Shown: positions 42,878 through 53,069, numbered from the stretch's first letter. The stretch: DNA of 64,000 nucleotides from Acidobacterium capsulatum ATCC 51196 (GCF_000022565.1 NC_012483.1:3472001-3536000), one strand, 5' to 3'. Numbers and translations are program-made. The notes: generated from the sequence alone by a model not told the origin.

Positions 42878-44212
42878 TCAATGCTGTGTCGCGGAGTGAA
42901 TCCAGCCGTCAATGCTGCCCGTCAACTGCATCAGGCTGAGCTGGGCCCGCACCAGTTTCAGGCTCGCATCCAGTTGATCGATATAGCGGGCGCGCTCCTG
43001 AATATGGGCCTGCTCGCCCTGTTGCGGCGTGATGGGCTGGCCTCCCGGCTGGCCTGAGCCGTTCTGCAGCTCCTGCTCGACGGTCTGCAACTGCGCCTGT
43101 GTTATTTCCGATTGTAGCCGCGCCACGCGCTGCTCGGCATTCAGCTCCAGCACGCTGCCGCGCAACTGAGACATATTCTCTTCCATCAGTTGCTGGGTCT
43201 GCTCGGCGAGGGCTTTGGCGTGCATGGCCTCGGCCGCGGACTCACGGGCCTGCGCGCGCGCCGTGGCATCAAAGAGGGGAATCGTAATACCGACGCCGAT
43301 GTCGAAGTTATTCGACTGAAAGTGCTGATAATACTCGGCGTAATTGTTGAACCGCGCATAGCGGCTGTACTGCGCGCCAAAACTCAGCAGCGGGCGCAGG
43401 TTCTTCCGATGGTCCCCAAGCGACTTGTAGAGCTTCGATTGCGCATCGGCTCTGGCTGCATCGACGTCGGCATTGGCGGCGCTCAGTTGCGCGTCCATGG
43501 CGGTGCTGCTGGAGAACTCGGGCATGGGCGGAATGCTGCTGGAAACGGTCTGAAAATTGACCGCGGGCAGCCCGGTCAGGTTGGCCAGTTGCGTGCGCAT
43601 CTGGGCTGCGTCCTGCTCGGTGTGAATGCGATTGAGGTCAATCTGTGCCGAGGTCAGCTCAGCCTGCAGCAGGTTGAGGCGCGGGTCCACGCCGGCCTTC
43701 ACTCGGTCCTGCTCAATGCCGACCAGGGCCTGCGTGTAGGATTTTTCTTCCTGCAGCGCGGCAATCTTCTCGGTGTCGATGTTTAGTTCCACGTAGTCTG
43801 TGGCGGCTTCATTCAGCACCTTGTCGCGCTTGGACTTCAATGCCTCTTCGGCGCTGAGCAGCCCCTGGTGGGCCGAACGAATATAGTCCCGCTGGGAAAA
43901 CGAGAGCACAAGCGACTGCGTGCTGACGCTGTAAATCGAGGGTTGGCCCACCGGAAACCCGTAGGAGTATCCAAGGTTGGAGCCAAACACAAAGCTGGGG
44001 ATGTAGGCGTCTTTGCTCTCGCTGACCGAGGCGGCGGCGCGTTGCACATCTGCCACGCCGATGCGGACCTCGGGGCTGTTGCGCAGCGCAAGATCGGTTG
44101 CGGTGTAGAGCGAGATCTGGGCATGAGCGGCCGCGCCTGCGGCGAGCAGCGGCAGAGCCGCCAGGGCCATCCAGGGAATCCGTTTTGCCTTACGCTTTGG
44201 CGACTGAAGCAT
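42878..44212 (-). CDS. TolC-family outer-membrane efflux protein
   Basis: 444 residues from the ATG at 44212; signal peptide ends about GAAAHAQISL. Two OEP repeats of long alternating Gln/Ala/Glu helices (SVSESKDAYIPSFVFGSNLG and ANADVDAARADAQSKLYKSLGD are the matching points), with outer-membrane strands between. It is the last gene of an operon with a membrane-fusion protein and a TPR protein upstream. Forms a trimeric channel across the outer membrane and periplasm. No inner-membrane pump gene is in the operon. The frame to 44485 runs through the TPR gene and is not coding. Confidence 0.88.
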   Translation of the reverse strand: MLQSPKRKAKRIPWMALAALPLLAAGAAAHAQISLYTATDLALRNSPEVRIGVADVQRAAASVSESKDAYIPSFVFGSNLGYSYGFPVGQPSIYSVSTQSLVLSFSQRDYIRSAHQGLLSAEEALKSKRDKVLNEAATDYVELNIDTEKIAALQEEKSYTQALVGIEQDRVKAGVDPRLNLLQAELTSAQIDLNRIHTEQDAAQMRTQLANLTGLPAVNFQTVSSSIPPMPEFSSSTAMDAQLSAANADVDAARADAQSKLYKSLGDHRKNLRPLLSFGAQYSRYARFNNYAEYYQHFQSNNFDIGVGITIPLFDATARAQARESAAEAMHAKALAEQTQQLMEENMSQLRGSVLELNAEQRVARLQSEITQAQLQTVEQELQNGSGQPGGQPITPQQGEQAHIQERARYIDQLDASLKLVRAQLSLMQLTGSIDGWIHSATQH

Positions 44213-44264
44213 CAACACTGATTCTATCTTTCGAGTCCTGCGATTCTGGGTACGTGGTTCCTTC

Positions 44265-45233
44265 TCAGGAACGGGGTTTGTAACCGGGAGCGAGCGATTC
44301 CGCCATGGCCATTTGCTCCTGAGCCTCGGCCGTCTGCCCCATACGGTTGAGCAGGGCCGCGAGCTGGGTGTGTATGGCAAAGGCCGGGGCATCTTCTGAC
44401 TTGTGGCTCGAGGCCAGATATTCGCGCAGCCACTGCGCCGCTTCGGGCAGATTGCGACCGGTCTGGATGAGCAGGTGCGCAGCATCGACGCGTGCGATGG
44501 TGTGTTGCTTGTCGATGGCCACTCCAGTTTCGACGGCGCGCACCATGGCGTCGATGTCTCCGCGCCGGTGGTAAAAACCGGCCAGATCCATCCAGGCTTC
44601 CGCAGGGTCCTGTGAAGTGGCGATCTCTGCCTTCCACTCCTGCTCCGCGAGGGAGTAGTTTTTCTCGCTTTCAGCGATTCCGGCGGCCAGGGCGTGCGCG
44701 GCGGCTGGGCTCAGAGGCCGTAGCTTGTTGACGATCGCGCGGGCCTTGCCGAGGCCTCCACCGGCAATGGCAGGAGCCTGCAGATCAAATTGGCCGAGGG
44801 CTTCGTAAGCCGCCAAATTAGAGGGATCGAGCGCGACGGCCTGCTGAAATTCGGCGTCCAGCTTGCGGGCCAGAAGGAACGCGGTGATGCGCGGGGCGCG
44901 CTGTGCCTCTTCGCCATAGGCGCGGCCCAGCCAGTAATGGGCTTCGCTGCTCTGCGGCGCCTTTGCTACTGCTGCCTGGCAGGAGCTGACAGCCGCGCTC
45001 CACTGCCGCTCCTGTAAGAGCACGCGGCAGCGCAGCTCCAGCGCGACGGCATCCTGGGGGTTCTGCGATAGCACGGAGGTGATGCGATTCAGCGCATCCT
45101 GGGCGTGCCCGGTGACCAGATCCTGCTGGATCGAGTCCGCCGAAGTTGCGGACAATCCCTGGGCCAAAAAGCCAGCGGTGGTGATGAGCAGCAGACTCAG
45201 CAGTGCTGCCGTCCTGGAAAAGGAAAAGCTCAC
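44265..45233 (-). CDS. Secreted tetratricopeptide-repeat protein
   Basis: 322 residues from a GTG that overlaps the stop of the membrane-fusion gene (GTGA), with GTGGAGC upstream. A signal peptide (residues 1-28, ending FLAQGLSA) is followed by about seven TPR-like helix pairs (SEAHYWLGRAYGEEA, SNLAAYEALGQFDLQA, AEAWMDLAGFYHRRGD). TPR proteins act as scaffolds; its place between the adaptor and TolC genes suggests a role in assembling or regulating that exporter in the periplasm. The partner is not known. Confidence 0.82.
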   Translation of the reverse strand: MSFSFSRTAALLSLLLITTAGFLAQGLSATSADSIQQDLVTGHAQDALNRITSVLSQNPQDAVALELRCRVLLQERQWSAAVSSCQAAVAKAPQSSEAHYWLGRAYGEEAQRAPRITAFLLARKLDAEFQQAVALDPSNLAAYEALGQFDLQAPAIAGGGLGKARAIVNKLRPLSPAAAHALAAGIAESEKNYSLAEQEWKAEIATSQDPAEAWMDLAGFYHRRGDIDAMVRAVETGVAIDKQHTIARVDAAHLLIQTGRNLPEAAQWLREYLASSHKSEDAPAFAIHTQLAALLNRMGQTAEAQEQMAMAESLAPGYKPRS

Positions 45234-46480
45234 TGTTGCTCCACATCCACCGGCAGTCCGTTGCTCAACGGCTGGCCATTGGTTGCTTCTGAGCCCAGGG
45301 CTACCACGTCTCCGTCTTTGAGTCCGCTCACAATCTGCATGTCAGTCAGGTTCAGGTCACCCACCTTCACGGGGGTCTGACGCAGCTTGCCGCGAACCAC
45401 ACGATACACGTAAGACTTGCCTTGCTCTGCATGCAGAGCGTCGCGGGGCACAATGAGCACGTGCTTCAGGTCAGAAACAGTCACCGTCACTGTGACGTTG
45501 GTGTTGGGGATCAGCGCGCCATCCACATCATCAATGCTGACCAGCACTTCGCCGACATTGCGGGTGCCATAGGTGATGATGGACGAGGGCAGGCGCGCTA
45601 CGTGGCCGTGCCATAGCTCGTTGGGCTTGGCATCCCAGCGGATGGTAATGGGCTGCCCGACCGCGAGACGGCCGATTTCCGGCTCGTCAAAGTAGGCGCG
45701 CACCTGCAGATGCTCAAGGTTGGCGACCTCAAGCAGCAGAGAGCCGCCATCGACGTATTCGGTCGCTGAGACGGGAAGCGAATATACCGTGCCATCAAAG
45801 GGCGCGCGCACATTGCTCTCGCTGACAAGAGACTGCGCGGCGGCATAGGCCTGTTCGGCCTCCTGCACCCCGGCGCGGGCATGCGCAACGTCCATGGAGT
45901 TCACGCTGGCGCTGCGCTGCTGCTCAAGCACCTGCAGAGAAGACTCGTCCGCCTGCACGCGCTCCTGCGCTGAAGCGATCTCGCCCGGCGAGGCTGCCCC
46001 GGTCAGCTCCAGCTTTTTGAGAGCCGCGAGGTCATGCTTCGCCTGGTTCAGGTCGATCTGTGCTTTGGCGATCTGCCCCTGAAGCTGGAGGCGGTTCTGC
46101 GAGGTGCCGCCGGCTTTGGCCACTTCATAGTTCGCCTGCGCGCCTTTGATGCCGGCATAGGCGGTGGCCAGCTTGGCCTGGGCGTTGCTGTCATCCATGG
46201 TGAGCAGCAGTTCGCCCTTGGTCACGTGGTCGCCCGCGTGTACATACACGGCTTTGACTACGCCGGGGAACGGCGCGTGAGCCTCAAAGTTGGCCTGGGG
46301 CTCGACCTTGCCATTGGTGGAGACCGTGCTGACGAGGTCGCCATAATGCACTGTTGCCACGCGGATGGGCGGTTGCTCGCGCAGTAAGTAACGCGCGACC
46401 AGAAAAATGATAATCAGAGCAACCACAAAACCTACAACCAGGGCTGCCGTATTGGACCTTCGTACCGTAGTAGTCGCCAT
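45230..46480 (-). CDS. Membrane fusion protein (HlyD/RND adaptor type)
   Basis: 416 residues. One N-terminal membrane helix (residues 12-31), a lipoyl half (STNGKVEPQANFEAHAP and PGVVKAVYVHAGDHVTKGELL, partly quoted), a long coiled-coil hairpin about residues 90-200, the second lipoyl half (VRAPFDGTVYSLPVSATEYV), a beta barrel and a membrane-proximal domain. Bridges an inner-membrane pump and TolC. First gene of a three-gene operon; upstream there is a 7-bp inverted repeat with a 9-bp spacer that overlaps the likely promoter. The pump itself must be encoded elsewhere. Confidence 0.9.
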   Translation of the reverse strand: MATTTVRRSNTAALVVGFVVALIIIFLVARYLLREQPPIRVATVHYGDLVSTVSTNGKVEPQANFEAHAPFPGVVKAVYVHAGDHVTKGELLLTMDDSNAQAKLATAYAGIKGAQANYEVAKAGGTSQNRLQLQGQIAKAQIDLNQAKHDLAALKKLELTGAASPGEIASAQERVQADESSLQVLEQQRSASVNSMDVAHARAGVQEAEQAYAAAQSLVSESNVRAPFDGTVYSLPVSATEYVDGGSLLLEVANLEHLQVRAYFDEPEIGRLAVGQPITIRWDAKPNELWHGHVARLPSSIITYGTRNVGEVLVSIDDVDGALIPNTNVTVTVTVSDLKHVLIVPRDALHAEQGKSYVYRVVRGKLRQTPVKVGDLNLTDMQIVSGLKDGDVVALGSEATNGQPLSNGLPVDVEQQ

Positions 46481-46487
46481 GCGAATC

Positions 46488-46510
46488 GTGAGTCAGTATA
46501 TAGGACTCAC
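46488..46510. promoter_or_regulatory. Operator-like palindrome of the efflux operon
   Basis: GTGAGTC, 9 bp (AGTATATAG), GACTCAC: a perfect 7-bp inverted repeat 8 bp before the adaptor ATG. On the minus strand TATATA in its centre could be the -10 box, so a bound repressor would block it. The TGAGTC half-site resembles TetR-family operators. Confidence 0.55.
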
Positions 46511-46599
46511 TTCAGAGGCCCGGAGGATCAAAAAAGTGCAGAGCAGGTGCATCTTTTTGAAACAGGCCCTGCAATGGCCGCCTGCCATACAATAGCGGT

Positions 46600-47004
46600 A
46601 TGTCCACCGGCTACACTGACGACCACGCCAAAGCGGGTCTTGATTTCTCATTTCCTGCCATTGATACCTGGCGGAATCAGTTTCCCGCGTACGAGATTCT
46701 GATCGACGATCCTGAGTTCACCTCGGTGTGCCCGAAGACCGGCCTGCCCGACTTCGGCGCGATCACACTGCGGTACATGCCGCGCGAGCGCTGCCTTGAG
46801 TTGAAGTCGTGGAAGGAATATCTGTTCACGTACCGCAACCTGGGTATCTTTCAGGAAAACATCGTCAACCAGGTGCTGGAAGACGTGGTGAAGGCCTGCG
46901 ATCCGGTCTGGGCCGTAGTGCGCGGCGAGTTCCGGCCGCGCGGCGGCATCTCCACCACCGTGGAAGCACGCTGGCCTCGCCCCTCCACCGGGCAGAGCCG
47001 CTAG
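46600..47004 (+). CDS. queF: NADPH-dependent 7-cyano-7-deazaguanine reductase
   Basis: 134 residues, unimodular QueF (T-fold). Reduces preQ0 to preQ1 in queuosine synthesis. Catalytic Cys in FTSVCPKTGLPDFG near residue 44, with the nearby acid in PKTGLPDFG; the NADPH-site motif ELKSWKEYLFTYRN follows near residue 70. Normal length, ATG preceded by a poor ribosome site (CAATAGCGGT). Other queuosine genes are not adjacent. No preQ1 riboswitch was seen in the 119 bp upstream. Confidence 0.95.
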   Translation: MSTGYTDDHAKAGLDFSFPAIDTWRNQFPAYEILIDDPEFTSVCPKTGLPDFGAITLRYMPRERCLELKSWKEYLFTYRNLGIFQENIVNQVLEDVVKACDPVWAVVRGEFRPRGGISTTVEARWPRPSTGQSR

Positions 47005-47051
47005 GGTTAAAGGCAGGCCACGGCTTGTCTGGCACGAGCAAGACATCTTCG

Positions 47052-48278
47052 ATGCGTGGCACGGGAGCACGCAGCATGGGCTGGCTGGCGCTGGCTCTGC
47101 TGACGGGGCTGAACCTTTTCAATTTCATTGACCGTTACGTGCTGCCGGGCGCGCAGCCGCTCATTCAGAAGCAGTTTCATGCGAATGACGCGCAGATGGG
47201 GCTGCTGACCAACGCCTTCTTCTTTGTCTACATGCTGGCTGCGCCGCTGACGGGCTGGCTGGGCGACCGGCTGCCCCGCAAACCGCTGATTGTGGCGGGG
47301 GCGGTGCTCTGGTCGGTGGCCACGCTGCTGACCGGAGTGGTGCACAGCTACACGGCGCTGCTGATTCGCCACGCGATTGTGGGCGTGGGCGAGGCGACCT
47401 TCAGCGTCTTTGCGCCCGCGCTGCTGGCCGATTATTTTCCAGAGTCCGCGCGCAACCGCGTCTACAGCCTCTTTTACCTCACCATTCCGGTGGGTGGAGC
47501 GATCGGCTACATCCTTGGCGGCGTGCTTGGCCAGCATTATGGCTGGCGTGCGCCGTTTTATGTCTCGGCGGCTCCGGGGCTGCTGATTGCGCTGCTGCTC
47601 TGGTGGCTCGTGGAGGAGGCTCCTCGCGGGCAGGCGGACCGCTACGCCGCCACGTGGGAGCGCAATACGCTGCGCGGTCTCTTCCGCAATAAGCTCTTCT
47701 GGAGCGCGACCCTGGGGCTGGCCACCTGGACGTTTGCCGTGGGCGGTCTCTCGGCCTTTCTGCCGACTTTTTTTGTACGCTTTGGCGGCGATTCGGTCGC
47801 CCGCGCGGGCCTGCTGGCCGGGGCCATCACGGTGGTGGCGGGCATCGGCGGCACGGCGCTGGGGGGATGGCTGGGGCAGCTCTGGCTGCGGCGTAATGCG
47901 GGCGGGCTCTACCTGATCTCGGCCTGGGGATCGTTGCTGGCGATTCCGGCCGGCATGCTCGTATTTTTCGGCCCGCGCGGGCTGCTTTTTCCGGCGGCGC
48001 TGGTGGCTGAGCTGCTGTTGTTTCTCGGCACCGGGCCGTTGAATGCTTCCATCGTCAACTCGGTGGCTGCGCCGGTGCGCTCCACCGCGATTGCTTTGAA
48101 TCTGCTGACGATTCACCTGCTGGGCGACGCCTTTTCTCCGGCGTTGATCGGCCTGGTGTCTGACCATAGTTCGTTGCGCATTGGCATGTCGATGACTTTG
48201 TTTGCCCTGGTACTCTCGGGCGGGTTGCTGTTTCTGGGCGGCCGCCTCATGAACTTGGCCGCGAGGGCGGCCGCATGA
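47052..48278 (+). CDS. MFS transporter, Spinster-like
   Basis: About 408 residues from the ATG at 47052; 12 membrane helices. Helix 1 region LTGLNLFNFIDRYVLPGAQPLI is typical of the Spinster (lipid/sphingosine-related) branch of MFS; GWLGDRLPRKPLIVAG is the loop 2-3 motif (D-R-x-x-R-K), and GVGEATFSVFAPALLADYFP follows. It overlaps the GT2 gene by 4 bp (ATGA), so transporter and transferase are co-made. A lipid or polyprenyl substrate is plausible. The ATG at 47076 is an alternative start. Confidence 0.85.
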   Translation: MRGTGARSMGWLALALLTGLNLFNFIDRYVLPGAQPLIQKQFHANDAQMGLLTNAFFFVYMLAAPLTGWLGDRLPRKPLIVAGAVLWSVATLLTGVVHSYTALLIRHAIVGVGEATFSVFAPALLADYFPESARNRVYSLFYLTIPVGGAIGYILGGVLGQHYGWRAPFYVSAAPGLLIALLLWWLVEEAPRGQADRYAATWERNTLRGLFRNKLFWSATLGLATWTFAVGGLSAFLPTFFVRFGGDSVARAGLLAGAITVVAGIGGTALGGWLGQLWLRRNAGGLYLISAWGSLLAIPAGMLVFFGPRGLLFPAALVAELLLFLGTGPLNASIVNSVAAPVRSTAIALNLLTIHLLGDAFSPALIGLVSDHSSLRIGMSMTLFALVLSGGLLFLGGRLMNLAARAAA

Positions 48279-49465
48279 AGCTTTTCTGGCTCGCTGTCTC
48301 CATCGGCAACTGGATGCTCGCGCTCGGCTGGACATGGCGCGTGTTGACGGCGCTCTACCATCTGCCGCGCGTGCCCGATTTGCGCGAAGACCGCTACGCC
48401 GCGCCGCCGCAGCAGGATCGCACGCCACGGCTGACGGTGGTGGTTCCGGCCCGAAACGAAGCCGCCGCCGTGGAAGGCACGCTGCGCTCGCTGCTGGCGC
48501 AGGAGATGCCGCTCGACATCATTGCCGTCGATGATCGCTCGGAGGACGCAACGGGTTCTATCATGGACCGGGTGGCCGCCGAGGCTCTGCCCGAAGGCAA
48601 GACGCTCAGGGTGATTCACGTCACGGAGCTGCCCGAGGGCTGGCTCGGCAAGAATCATGCGCTCGCCCTGGCCGCGCGGCAGGCCACCACGCCGTGGATG
48701 CTGTTCACGGACGGGGACATCTTTTTTTCGCCCGACGCGCTGCCGCGTGCGCTGCACCATGCGGAAAGCGTGCGTGCGGACCACTTCGTACTGCTGCCGA
48801 CGCCCATTCTGCTCACGAATGGCGAGCGCATGATGATGTCGTTCATTCAGGTGGCCGCGGCTGCGGGAGGACGCTTGTGGCGTGTCTCCGATCCGGCGGC
48901 AAAGAGCGAGAGTATCGGGGTGGGCGCTTTCAACATGGTGCGCCGCGAGGCCTATGACGGCATCGGGGGCTTCGAGGCCATGCGCATGGAGGTGCTCGAG
49001 GATCTGCGCTTCGGCTACCTGGTGAAGAGCAGCGGTTATCAGCAGGGAGTGGCCTTTGGTCCGGGCATGGTGCGGGTGCACTGGGCGCCGGGCATGGTGG
49101 GCATTCTGCACAACCTCACCAAGAACGCCTTTGCGGTGTTTCGCTTTCAACTGCCGCTCATTCTGGCGGCGTGCTTTGGCATGATGCTGGCCTTTCTGCT
49201 GCCGGTGGTGGGCTGGTTTGGGCCGCTCGAGTGCCGCGTTGCGAGCGCCATGGTCGCGATCACAATTTTCCTGATCTACCGCTTTCATCGCGGCTTCAAC
49301 GACTTTCGCTGGTGGGGCTTTCTTACGTTTCCGGTGGCCGGCAGCCTGTTCATCTATGCGGTGCTGCGCTCTACCTTGCTCACGCTCTGGCGCGGAGGCG
49401 TGGTGTGGCGGGGCACGTTTTATCCGCTGCGGGAGCTGCGGCAGCAGTTGGGACGCCTGCGTTAG
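48275..49465 (+). CDS. GT2 family glycosyltransferase, HpnB-like
   Basis: 396 residues. N-terminal membrane helix, then a GT-A domain with TVVVPARNEAAAVEGTLRSL, DIIAVDDRSEDATG, PEGWLGKNHALALAA, LFTDGDIFFSPDAL (D-x-D) and MEVLEDLRFGYLV, and three C-terminal helices. The PxGWxGKNxA motif and the topology resemble hopene-associated HpnB and related lipid-linked transferases. With the overlapping Spinster MFS gene upstream it may form a glycolipid synthesis/export unit. Acceptor unknown. Confidence 0.82.
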   Translation: MKLFWLAVSIGNWMLALGWTWRVLTALYHLPRVPDLREDRYAAPPQQDRTPRLTVVVPARNEAAAVEGTLRSLLAQEMPLDIIAVDDRSEDATGSIMDRVAAEALPEGKTLRVIHVTELPEGWLGKNHALALAARQATTPWMLFTDGDIFFSPDALPRALHHAESVRADHFVLLPTPILLTNGERMMMSFIQVAAAAGGRLWRVSDPAAKSESIGVGAFNMVRREAYDGIGGFEAMRMEVLEDLRFGYLVKSSGYQQGVAFGPGMVRVHWAPGMVGILHNLTKNAFAVFRFQLPLILAACFGMMLAFLLPVVGWFGPLECRVASAMVAITIFLIYRFHRGFNDFRWWGFLTFPVAGSLFIYAVLRSTLLTLWRGGVVWRGTFYPLRELRQQLGRLR

Positions 49466-49480
49466 AGACGTTTGCGGTGC

Positions 49481-50044
49481 TCAGTAGCTGTAGCCGCCGT
49501 GGAAGGCGGGGTCGCTGACGGGCGCGCGGTTTTGCTCCGCATTGAAGCTCTTCAGCAGTGTGGGATTGGCGCGGAAGCGGTCCTGCTTGACCCGCCTCTC
49601 TCGCGGCCGTGCCGCTGCGACTTCGCGGGCATCGCGGCTGCGCACCTGGCCTGCCTTGCGCAGCAGAATCTCGGCGCGGCCCCGGATGGGCTCCACGGTG
49701 CCGAGCACTTCAATGTCGGTGCCCACGAATTGCTTCAGGCTGCCGACGCTCTTGCGGTTGCGGTCCAGACTCACGAGGGCGAACTCACAGTCAGCAGCAT
49801 CGGGGCCGCAGAGGTCGAGAATGCGCGTGCCATCGTCGAGATTGATTTCGCGATAGACATGAGCCCGGATGCAGGCCTTGTGATGCAGGTGATGCAGCGC
49901 CTGCGCCGAGGCGTAGCAACGCCGCGCGGCCTGCGCCGTGATTCCGGAACAGGCGAGAACTCCCGCCAGCAAAAAGCCGCCCATTCGGCCCGCGGTGCGG
50001 GCGGAAAAGGCGGCGCTGATGGCGGAGGTTCTTCTCAGGCCCAT
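49481..50044 (-). CDS. Secreted OB-fold-like protein, function unknown
   Basis: 187 residues from the ATG at 50044, with AAGAGGATTT before it. Signal peptide about residues 20-40 (GGFLLAGVLACSGITAQA). Mature part has four Cys (RCYASAQALHHLHHKACIRAHVY and LDLCGPDAADCEFALV, short quotes) and a small beta-barrel segment, SVGSLKQFVGTDIEVLGTVEPIRGRAEILLR in two halves, like an OB fold; the C-terminal 60 residues are basic and disordered-looking (ARPRERRVKQDRFRANP). Convergent with the GT2 gene and 94 bp downstream of ispG. I cannot assign a role. Confidence 0.65.
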   Translation of the reverse strand: MGLRRTSAISAAFSARTAGRMGGFLLAGVLACSGITAQAARRCYASAQALHHLHHKACIRAHVYREINLDDGTRILDLCGPDAADCEFALVSLDRNRKSVGSLKQFVGTDIEVLGTVEPIRGRAEILLRKAGQVRSRDAREVAAARPRERRVKQDRFRANPTLLKSFNAEQNRAPVSDPAFHGGYSY

Positions 50045-50138
50045 AAATCCTCTTGGGGGAGGGGTATGTGGGCAGCTTAGGAGCAGGGGCCGCAATCGCG
50101 ATAGATTACGGCCGTACTCGCGAAGAAGAGGGGAAAAC

Positions 50139-51389
<1,251 letters not shown>

Positions 51390-51483
51390 GGGAATCCTCA
51401 GGCTTTAGTTTATCGCGAAGGCCGAAGTTCGAGAGGGTTGGACGGGAGGTGGGGAATTTCTATTGGACAGCTCTCAACGGCTT

Positions 51484-51508
51484 CATTTACCTATGTAAAT
51501 GCATTTAC
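51484..51508. promoter_or_regulatory. Palindromic operator upstream of GH30 gene
   Basis: GTAAATGCATTTAC at 51495-51508 is a perfect 14-bp palindrome; another CATTTAC at 51484-51490 makes a second inverted pair with GTAAATG across CTAT. It resembles LacI/GalR operators (GTAAA-N4-TTTAC). It lies 72 bp before the GH30 ATG. Confidence 0.55.
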
Positions 51509-51579
51509 TGGGCCGTGCGGGAGCCTTTCTGCCCGGCGCGCCGTGTTCCGATTCCGCTTGCCTTGAGGAGACTCTCATC

Positions 51580-52995
51580 ATGCCTGTGACCCGCCGCGAA
51601 TTTGTTCGCCATGCTGCCGCGACCGCCGCTGTCGCCGCCAGTGCCCCACGCCTTCTGGCGCAGTCTGTGAATGTTGCAAGCGGCGCGCTGGTCGATGCCG
51701 GTATGGAGCACCAGGTGATGGACGGCTTCGGCTTCTCCGAGGCCTTTCACCAGGCGCGCAACCTGCAGGATATGCCGGAGCCGGCGCGCACCCAGTTGCT
51801 CGACCTGCTCTATGACCAGAAGAAGGGCCTGGGCTTCTCGATTTTGCGCAACATTATCGGCGACGGCGGAGCGGGGCAGAAGTCGCGCAACGGCTCCTCG
51901 GGCACGATCGAGCCCGCGCCCGGCGAGTGGAACTGGAAGGGCGATGAAGACCAGCTTTGGTTAATGGGCGAGGCGAAGAAGCGCGGCTGCGGACGGTTTT
52001 TCAGCACGGCGTGGTCGCCGCCGGCGTGGATGAAGACCACGCATCAGGTGAATCGCGGCGGCCAGCTTGCGCCGGATAAGTATCAGGCCTTTGCCGACTA
52101 TCTGGCCGAGTATGTGCTGGGCTACAAGAAGCACTTCGGCATCGACATTTATGCGCTCTCGCCGGCCAATGAGCCGGACTTTCTGGCGCCGTGGCCCTCG
52201 TGCATCTGGAGCGGGGAGCAGATGGCGGTCTTTCTGCGAACGGCGCTGATTCCAACTTTTCAGAAGAAGGGCGTCACCGCGCAGATTGTGGTGAATGAAG
52301 ATGCCCGCTGGATGGATCTGGCGATCAACACGATTCTGGCCGATCCGGTCTGCGAGAAGGGCGTGAGCATTGTGGCCGCGCATGCTTATGCCGACGACGT
52401 GACGCCCTACGTGCCGCTGGCCGAGCGCACCGGCGTCTTTCACCAGGCGCTCAAGGATGGCAAGCGCGTCTGGCAGACCGAGGTAAGCGCCGACGGCAAG
52501 AACATCACCAACATCACCGACGGCATCTACTGGGCGCGGCTCGTGCACCGGCACCTGGTGGAAGACCAGGTGAGCGGATGGCTGTGGTGGTGGGGCGCAT
52601 CGCTCGCGGGCAACTATCGCGGCTCACTTGTCGGGTTGGACCTCAAGACAGGGACCTATCAGCTCACCAAGCGGCTTTACACCATCGGGCAGTATGCCCG
52701 GTTCATTCGGCCCGGCGCGCATCGCATTGAGGCGACCCAGACTCCGGCTACGGATGTGGATTTCTCCGCCTATCGCGATGAGGCGAGCGGCAAGACCATT
52801 CTGGTGGCCATCAACAAGGGCTATGCGGAGCAGGCTTTTCCGGTGCAGTTGAGCGGCGCGACGGCCACTCGCTGCCAGGCGGTGCGGACCTCGGCGAGCG
52901 AAAACCATGCCGCGCTGCCGCCGGTGGAGGTGAAGAATAACCGCATCGTGGCCGTGGCTGCTCCCGAAAGCGTGACCACCTGGGTGCTGGCCTAA
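51580..52995 (+). CDS. Secreted glycoside hydrolase family 30 protein
   Basis: 471 residues from the ATG at 51580, after TTGAGGAG. N-terminus MPVTRREFVRHAAATAAV is a Tat-type signal. (beta/alpha)8 barrel with acid/base Glu in YALSPANEPDFLAPW near residue 197, nucleophile Glu in VWQTEVSADGKN near residue 300, and a C-terminal beta sandwich ending VTTWVLA. GH30 members act on beta-glucosylceramide, beta-1,6-glucan or glucuronoxylan; the sub-family was not decided. The operator upstream suggests sugar-induced expression. No transporter or other hydrolase gene is adjacent. Confidence 0.88.
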   Translation: MPVTRREFVRHAAATAAVAASAPRLLAQSVNVASGALVDAGMEHQVMDGFGFSEAFHQARNLQDMPEPARTQLLDLLYDQKKGLGFSILRNIIGDGGAGQKSRNGSSGTIEPAPGEWNWKGDEDQLWLMGEAKKRGCGRFFSTAWSPPAWMKTTHQVNRGGQLAPDKYQAFADYLAEYVLGYKKHFGIDIYALSPANEPDFLAPWPSCIWSGEQMAVFLRTALIPTFQKKGVTAQIVVNEDARWMDLAINTILADPVCEKGVSIVAAHAYADDVTPYVPLAERTGVFHQALKDGKRVWQTEVSADGKNITNITDGIYWARLVHRHLVEDQVSGWLWWWGASLAGNYRGSLVGLDLKTGTYQLTKRLYTIGQYARFIRPGAHRIEATQTPATDVDFSAYRDEASGKTILVAINKGYAEQAFPVQLSGATATRCQAVRTSASENHAALPPVEVKNNRIVAVAAPESVTTWVLA

Positions 52996-53069
52996 GGCCA
53001 GCGCCCGGTGGGGCGATGTGATCTGCGTTACGCCAGCGAGTGCGCCGAATCTGCGAAGATAGAAGGAGC

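Noticed and set aside
46481-46599. preQ1 riboswitch before queF
   Set aside because: No C-rich loop or A-rich tail of the class I aptamer, and no class II or III layout.
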